Source: Margaritifera margaritifera (lineage: Eukaryota > Mollusca > Bivalvia > Unionida > Margaritiferidae). Taken from it: 64,000 bases of DNA. Position numbers and translations under genes: made by a program. Each line of letters begins with the position of its first letter. Position 1 is the stretch's first letter. Shown here piece after piece: positions 1 to 12,195 of the stretch. The notes under the pieces were generated by a model, which was not told the origin of the DNA, did not search any database, and saw nothing but the letters and a program-made list of their open reading frames with translations. The stretch covers positions 3,837,001-3,901,000 of the forward strand of contig JAQPZY010001561.1 of NCBI GenBank assembly GCA_029931535.1, given 5' to 3'.

Positions 1-880
1 AGATGCAGAGATGAAACCAGAGATTACTATAAAGAATACAGGAGGCAAAGATATCATAATGATTAAAACTTCAGCTTTCTTCAAATGAAAAGAATTATCA
101 TTTTTAGATCACTAAACGAAAACATCAAATCAGGCAGAGCATTAAAAATACAAGATGTTCCAACAACTTACTTCTATCGTAGATTGTTATATTTTTGAAA
201 ACCTAGATGTATCAGTGAATATGTACTAGACATAGGTCATGTAAGACCATACCATGTGCCTTGTTTGATACATCAGATTTTGAACAATAAACGAGATGTT
301 TGTTTTTATAGGACAAACAATAGACATGTATTAACCAGTGAAAACATGGGGGGGGGGGGGGAATGCAAATACAGTCTGAAGAGGAAATATAAAATCACCA
401 GAAAAAGTTAAATCATTCAAGATTTTTGAATTCATCAGCGATGAAGCAACGGGCAGTATTCAACCATTGCAACGAGCGTGGTTAAAGGTGCAAATGTATC
501 AACAACAACACAATAGGGGAGCATCTTATATGTCAATCATTTTTTCAAAATATGTTTCTTTCCACATTTCATTATGTGATCTTGCTGAAATCTATACGCT
601 TAAACTTTATCTACCTAGTACTTGACGCGGTTAGATACAAGCCTAGCTTGAAGTACAAAAATCCTGTGAAATATCTAATTCCACTGGATGTCATGAAGTC
701 ATCTTTCCATTTGCTATTGCTATGTTCAATTTCTGTCTGTACGCTTCAGGTTCTGGTACTGCTTTAAGTACTGTTAAGGATAAATGGATTTATTTTTGTA
801 TTCGATAAACCCAGTTCTTTATTCCTATTGTGACTTATCTATTTTCTTCGCAATTTAAATAGGCAAAACTTGGCTGAAAG
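1..880. other. Unresolved 5' flank
   Basis: No gene is recognised. A G homopolymer of about 12 lies near 349-361. The reading around 130-345 on the plus strand gives scattered protein-like phrases (DVPTTYFYRR, DIGHVRPYHVPC) but is interrupted by stops, so it may be a decayed element. The 71-residue frame at 552-767 has no recognisable features. Confidence 0.3.
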
Positions 881-889
881 TGGTGATGA

Positions 890-2330
890 TCTTGAACTGA
901 AAGAAATAGACAATCTTGAATATGAAGATGATGATGTGGTAGAAACACAGATTCAAAAATAAATCGATGATTCCGTAATCTAGTTTGTGGTTATTGTATC
1001 TCACAATTAGCTTTGGAAAAACGTCAATCCATTTTCTGGCTTCCTTTTGAGTGAACTACTTCCACATTCTAGTCTTCAGAGGTCTATTAAATCTATCATC
1101 TACAGATGCCTTTTTGTCTGGGTATGTTGCAAAGTACTCATTGTTTGTGTCTTCCAACAGATCTTTGACTAATTGGAGCGGTATATACAATCGCCATTTA
1201 TGTCATCTACCTTTTTTGTTTTTACTCTATGAGCCTATACTTATTTTTAAGAAAGAAAAATATATCATGTCAAGATGTTTGTATCCGTTGTTGTATGTTT
1301 TATACCGCTTGCGTGTCAACAGTGTTGCTTCCCATTGGTCATGCAGGTGGATAACGTAGACTCTTCTGTACAGAACGTGTCTCTTGCTTGCTTGTGAATG
1401 TGTATGTAGATTGAAGATTGTTCGGTTAACCATTCTAACAATTCAGCATATATTTTAAACAGTTTATTCCATGTAATTTGTTCCAACAATTGATTGATGT
1501 TTGTGAAGGCAACTGTACTTTCAGTATCGTATCGTAAGTGCTTTAAATATTGTGCTTTGTCATCCATTTAAAAAGGCATAAAGGTATCCAGAATGTAATT
1601 TACGCTTGACAAATTGTCTTTTGGCGTAATCATCAAGCCAGCAGAGCATCCATAGAGAACTGGTTCTTTTATATTCAACAATTTGCAACATATTGTAATC
1701 CTTTCAAACGTATGAATGCTTTTTCATCGATGTCAAATTTTGCCATTTTAATAGCTACTTAATATACTCAGTCAGCATGTACTGTTTTGGATCTAACACT
1801 GTTTGAACAAAAATATATAACTATTTTTGATGCATCGTCGTATATGGACATAGTAATGTTGAAGTGATCTTCAACGTGTACCGTAAAATTTAGTAAAAGA
1901 GCTAATTTATGTATTTGTCCATATCAAACACGTAATTTAATCCCTCTTCATACATAGTTTTTATTATCTGGATCTCCGGATTGATACTGCTCATCTCGAT
2001 GTCTTCAGCACCGAAATGCAATTTGTAAATCAGAATCTTTCTTGATACATTACAGCATCTCTTTCTTGATGTCTGATAAAAGCAAATGAAGATTTATATC
2101 ATCTCCAATGTTGTTTTGTATCACAACTAATTTTGACCACACTTTAATCCCATCGAAACTTGTAAACAATTACACAATATATCTTGATACAAAACATTGC
2201 TGTTTTAATGTTACACTCATCGAGTATCTCTATCACCTCTCTAAAACCTGTTAAGTTAGTCACAATATAGCTTTGCTGCATCATTTATCTTTTGCAATGA
2301 ATTAAAACTTACTATGTGTTGTGATTTTCG
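890..2330 (-). pseudogene. Decayed, unrecognised coding-like sequence
   Basis: On the minus strand several adjacent stretches read like protein but change frame repeatedly. Examples are IVTNLTGFREVIEILDECN near 2220-2290, KVWSKLVVIQNNIGDDINLH near 2080-2150, FGAEDIEMSSINPEIQIIK near 1940-2030, NFTVHVEDHFNITMSIYDDA near 1830-1900, AKFDIDEKAFIRLKGLQYVA near 1680-1750, and open frames at 1316-1567 and 1227-1433. The order is co-linear, as expected for one gene broken by frameshifts and stops. I do not recognise the family. A decayed mobile element or captured viral gene is possible, but nothing in the sequence proves it. Confidence 0.35.
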
Positions 2331-2373
2331 AATATAACAATTTTAGCATTGTATCAATTCTATTAATCTCAGT

Positions 2374-2700
2374 AGCCATATATATATATATAAATAGACC
2401 ATGATTATTAGCTTTCATTGCTTAGAATAACATAATTTATAACGAATGCAAGCTACCAATAACTGAATACAACCCACAGTACACAGAGAGAATTACTAAC
2501 TAAATTTCAGTAACTAAAAACAAATGTAAGCGAGAATCATAGAGACTAGATACATGGATACATTGATGAGTGAATAAAAATAAATAAATAAATAAATAAG
2601 TAATGTGTTTTCTGTAAAGACAATAGTAAGTAAGTAAGTAAGTAAGCAAGTAAATAAATAAATCAATAAATCAATAAATAAATAAAGTAAATAATATATT
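2374..2700. repeat. Low-complexity TA and AAAT/AAGT runs
   Basis: A short TA run lies at about 2379-2392. A (AAAT/AAGT)n microsatellite covers about 2573-2698. The minus-strand 66-residue frame over it (LFIDLLIYLFTCLLTYLL) is a repeat artefact. Confidence 0.85.
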
Positions 2701-3261
2701 TTCTGCAAAGGCAAAAAAGGACAGGGAGAATTTTAAAATTATTCACTTAACATAAATCAGAGCATTAAATTCCTAAAGAATATTTTCCATCACATATCTC
2801 AAAAACAGCACATGTTTTGTAACGGCCTATGAAAACGGTATAAATGATAATCTCTTACTATATTTCTTATGCTATCATTTCTAACTCAAATAAAACAGAG
2901 GCAACGAGGCGTTTTTCTTACACAAAGTGACATCTATTCGCAGTATTATTACTTTAATATTTATTTCCTTGTCTCCTACATGCTATCAGTTTTCTTAACG
3001 AAATTTGAACCCTTCCACAGCTTCAATTAGGGAATATAAAAGTTGCGAACAACGATAAAATAGATAATATATTAAATTACCTCACAGTTTATGCTGCTAA
3101 GCGATTCCTAATGGATTTTATTCAGACAAGACGACGGAAAGAACGACAGTCTGACAATGTTAAAACCATCCACAAACGATGATAATTTTTCATTCCTGTC
3201 ATGGATATGGTAAATCGTGGAGACAATTCAATTTTAATAATGTATGCGTATGTCAGACAGA
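2701..3261. other. No recognised feature
   Basis: AT-rich unique-looking sequence. No exon, repeat or element boundary is seen. Confidence 0.4.
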
Positions 3262-3532
3262 CAGGGCCGGCGCAAGAGTGTGCACGGGTATTTGGCACAC
3301 TAGGCGAACCTTCAGCCTTGCGCCCCCTTCCCCTAATCAACTTTTGAAAATGAATATTGTGGACTAGCATGAATAAACATTCAGCATCTGCTTTTCTCTT
3401 TCAATTTTTAGACACTTATTATCTTCTATTTCATGTTATTTCTCTTTTTTTTTTATTCATTCAGTTTTTTGCCGTCCCAAATTTGCCGCCCTAGGAGACC
3501 TCCTAGTTTGCCTGGTGGTTAAACAGGCCCTG
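3262..3532. mobile_element. hAT-type MITE
   Basis: The element starts CAGGGCCGGCGCAAG and ends AACAGGCCCTG, giving short imperfect terminal inverted repeats that begin with CAG. It is flanked by near-identical 8-base duplications (cagacaga at 3254-3261, cagacata at 3533-3540), as hAT transposases leave. At 271 bp it has no coding capacity. The internal GCGCCCCC and CCGCCCTAGG blocks are GC-rich relative to the surroundings. Confidence 0.7.
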
Positions 3533-3566
3533 CAGACATACCTTCTTTTTTGCGTGTATCCCTCTG

Positions 3567-4413
3567 CGGGCTCTGGGATGTAGAGGCCCTATACGCTCTT
3601 CGATATATTGTAATCGGGTATGTAGAGACCCTATACGCCCTTCAGTATATTGTAATCGGGTATGTAGAAACCCTATACGTCCTTCGATATATTGTAATCG
3701 GGTATGTAGAGACCCTATACGCCCTTCGATATATTGTAATCGGGTATGTAGAGGCCCTATACGCCCTTCAGTATATTGTAATCGGGTATGTAGAGACCCT
3801 ATACGCCCTTCGATATATTGTCATCGGGTATGTAGAAACCCTATACGCCCTTCAATATATTGTAATCGGGTATGTAGAGACCCTATACGCCCTTTGATAT
3901 ATTGTAATCGGGTATGTAGAAACCCTATACGCCCTTCGATATATTGTAATCGGGTATGTAGAGGCCCTATACGTCCTTCGATATATTGTAATCATGGTAT
4001 GTAGAACAGGCCCTATACGCCCTTCGATATATTGTAATCATGGTATGTAGAACAGGCCCTATACGCCCTTCGATATATTGTAATCATGGTATGTAGAACA
4101 GGCCCTATACGCCCTTCAATATATTGTAATCGGGTATGTAGAGGCCCTATACGTCCTACGATATATTGTAATTGGGTATGTAGAGGCCCTATACGTCCTT
4201 CGATATATTGTAATCGGGTATGTAGAGGCCCTATACGCCCTTCGATATATTGTAATTGGGTATGTAGAGGCCCTATACATCCTTCGATATATTGTAATCG
4301 GGTATGTACAGGCCCTATAAGCCCTTCGATATATTGTAATCGGGTATGTAGAACAGGCCCTATACGCTCTTCGATGTATTGTAATCATGGTATGAAGAAC
4401 AGGCCCTATACGC
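3567..4413. repeat. 42-bp minisatellite, about 20 copies
   Basis: Tandem unit of 42 bp containing GTATGTAGAGGCCCTATACG and TTCGATATATTGTAATCGG. Towards the end, variants insert CATGG...AACA and lengthen the unit to about 45. Because 42 and 45 are multiples of three, long repetitive open frames exist on both strands (for example 3550-3897, 4086-4427 and 4116-4388 minus). They encode only the repeat and are not called as genes. Confidence 0.95.
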
Positions 4414-4424
4414 CCTTTGGGGAC

Positions 4425-4640
4425 TAATGGAGACAGGATCTGTGGTGGTGCAGTGGTCAGGAAACCAAACTTGCAACCGAAAGGGCCCGGGTTCGATTTC
4501 TACAGACGGATTAGCCCGGGTCGGGTATACGTGGCCGTACCTTGGGTACGGCACTATGTTCAAATTGCCTTAGCAATCAATAATCTACTTCGGTGGTTGT
4601 GCCGTGAAACACCAAACCAAACTAAACCAAACCAATCCAA
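4425..4640 (+). mobile_element. tRNA-derived SINE
   Basis: The head has RNA polymerase III-like boxes: A box around GGTGGTGCAGTGG (4442-4454) and B box GGGTTCGATTTC (4489-4500), spaced as in a tRNA. A non-tRNA body with a TACGTGGCCGTACC-type stretch follows. The element ends in a (CCAAA)n tail at about 4608-4637. A second SINE at 57893 has the same CACCAAACCAAACC tail. Confidence 0.7.
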
Positions 4641-5380
4641 TACCCTTTTGTGCCCGTGGAAAAGTTTAAAATGACTGCTCTTTTAGAAAAGAAGTGATAA
4701 AGAAAAAAGTTTGTGTGATAAGAGCACCTAACGGTCGTGACGCATACGTTCTTGCGCGTGCGTTGCTCAAATACACCAAGCATCTTTAAAAAGAGCATGC
4801 TGGGAAGAAATAAACACAATTTTATATTCAATCCAATTAAATTATGTTCAGATTAAATACATTTATAGATGCTTTACTAATATCATTGTTGCTGTGAGAG
4901 TGTTTTTACAAATGTATATTATTCAATCCACACAAGGCCATTACAACAGGAAGTTAAAGCATCTGTTTTCTACTGATATGAAACATTTGACTTCTACGGG
5001 ACTTCTCTCTTTTGTAAGTGTACAGTTCTAAATAAATGCAACATATAGTGTGAGTCTGTTACCGGTGTGACACGTGTCGCTAATTGAACAGTGTCAACCA
5101 ATAAGGAGAATTCAATACGCGTGTTAGGTATATACTAGAATGAGTCACGCCAGCACGTTTCGGCTCTGATTTCTATGCAATGGAAACCCAAACAAGGCCC
5201 TTGTGGGGGGAGTGGGAGGGGTTTGGGGTGGGGAAACGAAGTGAAATGAAAACGAGGCGCCCCAAATTGTAAAGCGCTAGGTGGCAGTATGTGTTGACTA
5301 AGATTAAATAAAATTAATAATGAAAACAAAGCATGCAAGTTCACACCTTTGATGCAAAGAAAAGTAAAATTTATATCAGT
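4641..5380. other. No recognised feature
   Basis: Unique-looking sequence with no supported gene. A G-rich patch lies at 5203-5233. Confidence 0.4.
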
Positions 5381-5760
5381 AAGGGAGAATGTTGTAAGAA
5401 TAATTTAGTTATATACAAGCCGAACGTCTTTTCAACGTCATTTACATTATCACGTCATAATATTGATGATGTCAACACTTTCTCATGGGATGAGATCAAC
5501 GTCTCCGGCTGACGTAAACAAACCGCATTGGCGCGTAGATTTTGCCAATATTTCCTCCAATAATTTTGATTATTTGAACTATGTTATATCGTTACATTGA
5601 TATACGTAATGGGTCTGCCCATTTGTCCGTATAAAGACTAGGGCAAACGCAGCTAGTTCGTTATGTACCTATGTAACTGTTGCTCTGATTGGATGCATGC
5701 TTAAATACTTGTGACGTCATAATGTTTGCCCATGCGTCTTAGGTTCCGGTGTTTTTCAAA
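5380..5760. promoter_or_regulatory. CRE-motif cluster; possible LTR or promoter
   Basis: Within 330 bases there are several cAMP-response-element-like cores: ACGTCA at 5435, CACGTCATAA at 5451, TGATGTCA at about 5467, TGACGTAA at 5510 and a perfect palindromic TGACGTCA at 5712-5719. A CCAATCA box lies near 5760. A purine run (AGTAAGGGAGA, about 5380) immediately precedes TGTTGTAAG, as a polypurine tract precedes a 3' LTR. I cannot define the right LTR end, so promoter and LTR readings both remain open. Confidence 0.3.
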
Positions 5761-6319
5761 CCAATCACTTCTGTTTAGGCATTATGGGATTGTGGACTAC
5801 ATGCAAGAGTGAGAAGGTTTTCGTTTTATTTTATGCTCAAACGTATTGGCTAGCAATATGTATAACAGACTGAAGTTGCAGATTGCTTACTGTATCCCGC
5901 GCGATGATGTCAGCGGTTTACCGTTTATGTTCTGCTGTGTTTTGTGCATATTAGCACAGAAAATATCAGTTGTAACATAATTCTCCTTCCTAATTCAAGG
6001 TAAAACAGCACATACAACAATGAAGAAAAAAGTATGTGCACATTGAGAGATTTGAACTTGCTATTGACGGGATAGTTAAAAAATATTTCTGGAATTCCAC
6101 TCCAGTGAATTATCAAAATTATTTCTCCTGGCATAAAATAAATAGGTGTATTAACCTAAGTAACAAATTAGTCATGTGATCAAAGAAGAATCGTAATTTT
6201 TTGTGATTCAAACCCAATATTACTATCCTACGTCACAGACATTTGGATTACTTCTGGTTTTTGTTCTGCATTAGCATTAAATCTGCCCCTATCAGCCGAT
6301 TAAAAAATAGGAGGAAGTG

Positions 6320-6760
6320 GTTGAAAACGAGCTGATGTAAGTATCTACAACGTTAGTGTATTTGGTGCGCTACATTATTTTCATAAAACATTGCTTATAG
6401 TAAAATGAGAGGGAAAAACTGATCTCTAATAGGGGTATTTCTCAAAATGGCAGCGTCGTATTTGAATCATGTTTTAGCCTATAACTTTGCTACAAGTAAT
6501 ATTTCATGAAAATGTTTAAGTTCAATGCACTGAAGTAGTAGCTATTTACTTCCGTTGGTTTTCTTGTCTGAGCGGCTCTAATTTTTTCAAAAAATTCAAC
6601 CAATTGTTGTGATTGGCTGTCACATAAAGCTTCTGCCAAAACGTTGAAGTACTCCTCATGCTTGTGACGTACGGTGGCGAGTCTAAAACCTCTCTCCGAG
6701 AAGTCATAAACAGAGTTCCAAGACTACAAAATGATCCCTGCACATTCAACTTAAATTCTG
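6320..6760. repeat. Dispersed repeat, copy 1
   Basis: About 430 bp align by eye, same orientation, with 30236-30650. Shared blocks include CATTGCTTATAGTAAAAT (6391) versus CAATGCTTATAGCAAAAT (30301), TTTCATGAAAATG, and TTTCTTGTCTGA followed by a CAACCAA-TGTTG block. The minus strand can be read as a short peptide (KHEEYFNVLAEALCDSQSQ) in copy 1. The origin is unknown: an old transposon fragment, or a duplicated exon. Confidence 0.6.
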
Positions 6761-7335
6761 ACGTCTGATTGGATAAAGTTAAAACAATGAAAAATCAGGC
6801 ACATATTGTCGAATCTTTTGAGCTGGTTTAAGTTCAAAACCCCAAGATCTATGTAATTGAAGATTAACAAGCTAGCAGAGGAGTCAAAGTAAAGAAGATC
6901 CTAACACTCTTTTGTAATAAAAATTACATAATGTCAACATTTCGGGGGATTTTAGCTTCAGGTTGAGTTGCGTGCTTTACAATTTTTAAGAGTACGGGTC
7001 AAGAGGTCATCATTTTGAGTTTAGTCTGAGTCTGTGTGTGAGAAGTTTGTTGTAATCACGGAGATGAGTGTTCTTGTTTAATATGAAATTTAAACACAGG
7101 TTTAAGGGCTTGTCAATTTTGATTTATTCATGGAGATTTGTGCCAATAGTGCTTAAAAGTGCTTCCCTCCTTTCCCCCTCCCAAAAAAGTGCTAGAGCAA
7201 GTAAATATATCAGCAAATAAAGTAGACAGCGGAGGATAAATCTGTATTGTCTTCTAGTTTTAAACAACCACGGGGGTGTTGCTATCTCCATATGAATATT
7301 AAATTAGATTCACTTTTTACAATAAAAAAAAACCT
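6761..7335. other. No recognised feature
   Basis: AT-rich sequence leading into the long 46-bp array. No gene seen. Confidence 0.4.
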
Positions 7336-7339
7336 TTGC

Positions 7340-9600
7340 ATGCCACGCGTAGATTATTGTCTGATTGATCTGATTAGTATTGGGTTATACACTCATAGAT
7401 TATAGTTTCAATGATCTGATTAGTATTGGGTTACACACGCATAGATTATTGTTTCAGTGGTTTGATTAATATTGGGTTACACACGCATAGATTATAGTTT
7501 CAATGATCTGATTAGTATTGGGTTACACACGCATAGATTATTGTCTCATTGATCTGATTAGTATTGGGTTACACACGCATAGATTATAGTTTCAATGATC
7601 TGATTAGTATTGGGTTACACACGCATAGATTATTGTCTCATTGATCTGATTAGTATTGGGTTACACACGCATAGATTATAGTTTCAATGATCTGATTAGT
7701 ATTGGGTTATACACGCAGAGATTATAGTTTCAATGATCTGATTACTAGTGGATTATACACGCATAGATTATTGTCTCAATGATCTGATTGGTAATGGGTT
7801 ACACGCGCATAGATTATTGTCTCATTGATCTGATTGGTATTGGGTTACACACGCATAGATTTTTGTCTGAATGATCTGATTGGCATTGGGTTATACAGGC
7901 ATAGATCATTGTCTCATTGATCTGATTAGTATTGGGTTACACACGCATAGATTATTGTCTCAATGATCTGATTAGTATTGGGTTACACACGCGTAGATTA
8001 TAGTTTCAATGATCTGATTAGTATTGGGTTATACACGCATAGATTATAGTTTCAATGATCTGATCAATATTGGCTTATACACGCATAGATTATTGTCTCA
8101 ATGATCTGATTAGTATTGGGTTACACACGCATATATTGTTGTCTGACTGATCTGATTAATATTGGGTTATACACGCATAGAGTATTGTCTCATTTGTCTG
8201 ATTAATATTGGGTTATACACGCATAGAGTATTGTCTCATTTGTCTGATTAATATTGGGTTATACACGCATGGAGTATTGTCTCATTTGTCTGATTAGTAT
8301 TGGGTTATACACGCATAGATTATAGTTTCAATGATTTGATTAGTATTGGGTTATACACGCATAGATTATTGTCTCACTGATCTGATTACTAGTGGTTACA
8401 CACGGATAGATTATTGTCGCATTTATCTGATTGGTATTGAGTTATACACGGATAGATTATATTCTGACTGATCTGATTAGTATTGGGTTACACACGGATA
8501 GATTATTGTCTCATTTATCTGATTAGTATTGGGTTATACACGCATAGATTAGTTTTTGACTGATCTGATTGGTATTGGGTTACACACGCAGAGATTATTG
8601 TCTCAATGATCTGATTAGTATTGGGTTACACACGCAGAGATTATTGTCTCAATGATCTGATTAGTATTGGGTTATACACGCATAGATTATAGTTTCAATG
8701 ATTTGATTAGTATTGGGTTACACACGCATAGATTATAGTTTCAATGATCTGATTAGTATTGGGTGATACACGCATAGATTATAGTTTCAATGATCTGATT
8801 AATATTGGGTTACACACGCATATATTATTTTCTCAATGATCTGATTAATATTGGGTTATACACGCATGGATTATTGTCTCAATGATTTGATTAAAATTGG
8901 GTTACACACGCATAGATTATTGTCTCAGTGATCTAATTACTAGTGGGTTATACACACATAGATTATTTTCTGACTGATCTGATTAGTATTGGGTTACACA
9001 CGTATAGGTTATTGTCTGACTGATCTGATTAGTATTGGGTTACACACGTATAGGTTATTGTCTGACTGATCTGATTAGTATTGGATTACACACGTATAGG
9101 TTATTGTCTGACTGATCTGATTAGTATTGGGTTACACACGTATAGGTTATTGTTTGACTGATCTGATTAGTATTGGGTTACACACGTATAGGTTATTGTC
9201 TCAATGATTTGATTAGTATTGGGTTACACACGCATAGATTATTTTCTCAATGATCTGATTACTAGTGGGTTATACACTCATAGATTATTGTCTCAATGAT
9301 TTTATTAGTATTGGGTTACACACGCATAGATTATTGTCTCAATGATTTTATTAGTATTGGGTTATACACGGATAGATTATTGTCTGCCTGATCTGATTAG
9401 TATTGGGTTACACACGCATAGAATATTGTCTCAATGATCTTATCAATATTGGGTTGTACACGCAGAGATTATAGTTTCAATGATCTGATTACTAGTGGGT
9501 TACACACGCATAGATTATTGTCTCAATGATGTGATTACTAGTGGGGTTATACACGCATAGATTATTGTCTCAATGATGTGATTACTAGTGGGTTTTACTT
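7340..9600. repeat. 46-bp minisatellite, about 49 copies
   Basis: Unit of 46 bp, core TGATCTGATTAGTATTGGG then TTACACACGCATAGATTATT and GTCTCAA. Subfamilies differ at the CTCAATG/CTGACTG junction, in ATAGATTATT versus ATAGTTTCAA, and in ACTAGTGG in place of GTATTGGG. Runs of the same variant (for example CGTATAGGTTATTGTCTGAC, five in a row at about 9000-9200) show recent local amplification. Confidence 0.97.
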
Positions 9601-10115
9601 TCAGACAGATGGTGAGTAGTCTGTAACTTTAAATTTTATCTGAAGACAATTTTAATTTTTTTTGCAGATTGTATTTGCATTCATACACATGTGTTATGAT
9701 GCGGTTAGAAAAGTATACATTTTAATTTTCCTCATGATATTCTTTTCATAGGTGGTTACATTTTGTATGCTGTATCAGTTACAGGACATTGTCTTAATTT
9801 CCACGGAATAACGGGAACAAAATGTAAATATTTACGTTAAAGTAACCCACTCCCCCCCCCCAAAAAAAAAAAAAAAAATTAAAAAAATTAAAGAAATAAA
9901 ATAACTGAATTCTAGGGCAACAATTTGAATAGTTTTGGAATCTCTTTTTGTTCTTTTCTTTCTCAACTATGGTCCATTTTTCACACCATAAGACTGGAAC
10001 ATCTTTTTGTTCTTTTCTTTCTCAACTACGGTCCATTTTTCACACCATAAGACTGGAATATCTTTTTTTTTTTTTTTTTTTGTTCTCCACTATAGTCCAT
10101 TTTTCACACCATAAG
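9601..10115. repeat. Low-complexity block and 59-bp triplicate
   Basis: A C-run then an A-run lies at 9851-9900. A unit of about 59 bp, TTTTTGTTCTTTTCTTTCTC then CACACCATAAGACTGGAA, occurs three times between about 9940 and 10118. A poly(T) of about 18 interrupts the third copy. Confidence 0.8.
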
Positions 10116-10119
10116 ACAA

Positions 10120-11880
10120 CGCCATGAATTTATAGCTTACTGCTCGTGTGCCATGCTCTGAAGTTGGAAATATCAGATTTAGGTCAATAAAACTTAGCAT
10201 CATTACGTTTGTATTCCCACTTCTTCCGGGGAACCTTTAAATGGTTATCGCTTGTTTCCCTAATTGATTATGAAACGAAAACAATCAGTACGGTTTGCAT
10301 TCCGTTTCCTGCCCTGAACATGCATATTTACTGTGTTTCAAAATATGACTAAAACACTGTACAATATCATAAACCTGATATACCCCATGGAACTTACAAT
10401 GGAGCAAATGTTTTAAGGGTTGTTAACCTTTTGCAATCTATCCTTTAATTAAAGTTTTCCATTTGGGGTTTAGACAATATTGTTGAACAAAATTTTCTGA
10501 TGCGAAAAGGTCAATAGGGCAAGAAAGGGTTTTGACGAGAGCTGAGTGTATTGTTTACTGAATTGTCTCCTTTCTTTGAAGTTTTGTATTAGGATTTTAT
10601 CAGATGTTGCCGTATCTGAAAATATCTAGCAATGTCATGCAGTGCATCCTTTATACATCCCAAAAACGACAGAGTAAAACAATGTGGATGAGACTTTTAG
10701 CTGACAACTCACTCTCTTTCCAGAAATGTAGCATGACACAACAATGTGCTGTCCATGGGCCGCCCCGAACATTTGTTTAGTGGTAAACCGTACTTGAGAA
10801 ACGTACTACATATACACTTTTACACTGAGGTAATCTAGGGTGTTGACGGACGTACGGACACGCACACGGACTCCAAAGTAATCGCTATATTGAGCTTCTG
10901 TCGAAGCGCACTTGACAAAAACCACGAACCTACCACAACGAAAAATTATCTTTCGACGTTATCGAATTTGCAACACTGGTGGTACTCAAATATGATCCTT
11001 AAATCTTGAAGAAAAAATCTTTACTGGTGTAATATTTTCAATAAACTTGATACAAAGTCAACTTTCGAAAATATGATTGATGTTGTTCAAACACTAGACT
11101 GGCAATCTGAGTCAAGGAAACAAATGGAAACCTATTGTGAAGAGAAAAAAACCCCACAATTTCACAAAAATGACATTTTCTCGAATTTAGAAAGAAGATA
11201 GATTTCGCGAAAATATTTTTCACAGTCAAGACTTTGATGCACCATCAAATCTATTAAGAACACCAATAAATCGTATTTTTTTGTTGTTGCTTATATTCTG
11301 AATATGCTAAATATATTAGACACGCGAAAATTTTGTGACGTCAAAATTTAAGAGTAACAGAACCTATCTAGTTAATTACTTTTAAAATATGGTAAAAAAG
11401 GAAGTATCAGAACTAAAAACTTTATATTCAACTATGCAGTCTATCAAATTTCAAATTCCTCCCCAATGAACCTAGTTTATGCGGGATATCGATTAGTGAT
11501 GACAAATAGAATAATTGAACGTTAAACAGAAGGTCTGTCGCCGACAGCCGAATTACCTAGCTTGTGGTTCCATGGTAATCTCGTATGACTATTTGCATCT
11601 TGTATAAATCACGTTTTTAATACTATTGAACCGTGAACATGCCTGAGGTACACTATAGTGTCACCCAAGGAAGCTATAGCAGGGTGCTGGACCCTGCTGA
11701 CCTTCCAGTGATTCTAACTTAGTGAGATAACAAGTTTTCTTATTTATTTGCTTTTTCAGTTAGATATTACTTATTAAATGAGAATACCTGCAATTTATTT
11801 GAAATGCATCAATATTACCATTTGTATGCATACAAAACATATGTTGTTTCTCTGTAATTGGGACTGTAATATCTATATCA
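10120..11880. other. No recognised feature
   Basis: Scanned on both strands. Short frames such as 11038-11229 minus lack domain signatures or exon borders. Confidence 0.4.
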
Positions 11881-11884
11881 TGCT

Positions 11885-12195
11885 CTGCCTCTTTAACGCC
11901 ACACCTTGCCCTGTCTCTTTAACGCTACACCCTACCCTGTCTCTTTAACGCTACACCCTGTCATGCCTCTTTAACGCCACACCCTGCCATGCTTCTTTAA
12001 CGCCACACCCTGTCATGCCTCTTTAACACCACACCCTGCCCTGACTCTTTAACGCCACACCCTATCACGCCTCTTTATCGCCACACCCTGCCCTGCCTCT
12101 TTAACGCCACACCCCGCCCTGCCTCTTTAACGCCACACCCTCTCATGCCTCTTTAACGTTCACCCTGCCTGCCTCTTTTACGCCATACCCTGCCC
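11885..12195. repeat. 27-bp minisatellite, about 11 copies
   Basis: Pyrimidine-rich unit CTCTTTAACGCCACACC-CTGCCCTGC, about 27 bp, diverging by single bases (CATGC, CCTGT, CACGC variants). Confidence 0.95.

Noticed and set aside
3550..4427. 115-, 113- and 90-codon repetitive frames on both strands
   Set aside because: The 42-bp unit is divisible by three, so openness is expected. There is no start context, splice support or domain.
4442..4500. tRNA gene
   Set aside because: A and B boxes are present, but no acceptor-stem pairing is seen and a SINE body and CCAAA tail follow; called as a tRNA-derived SINE.
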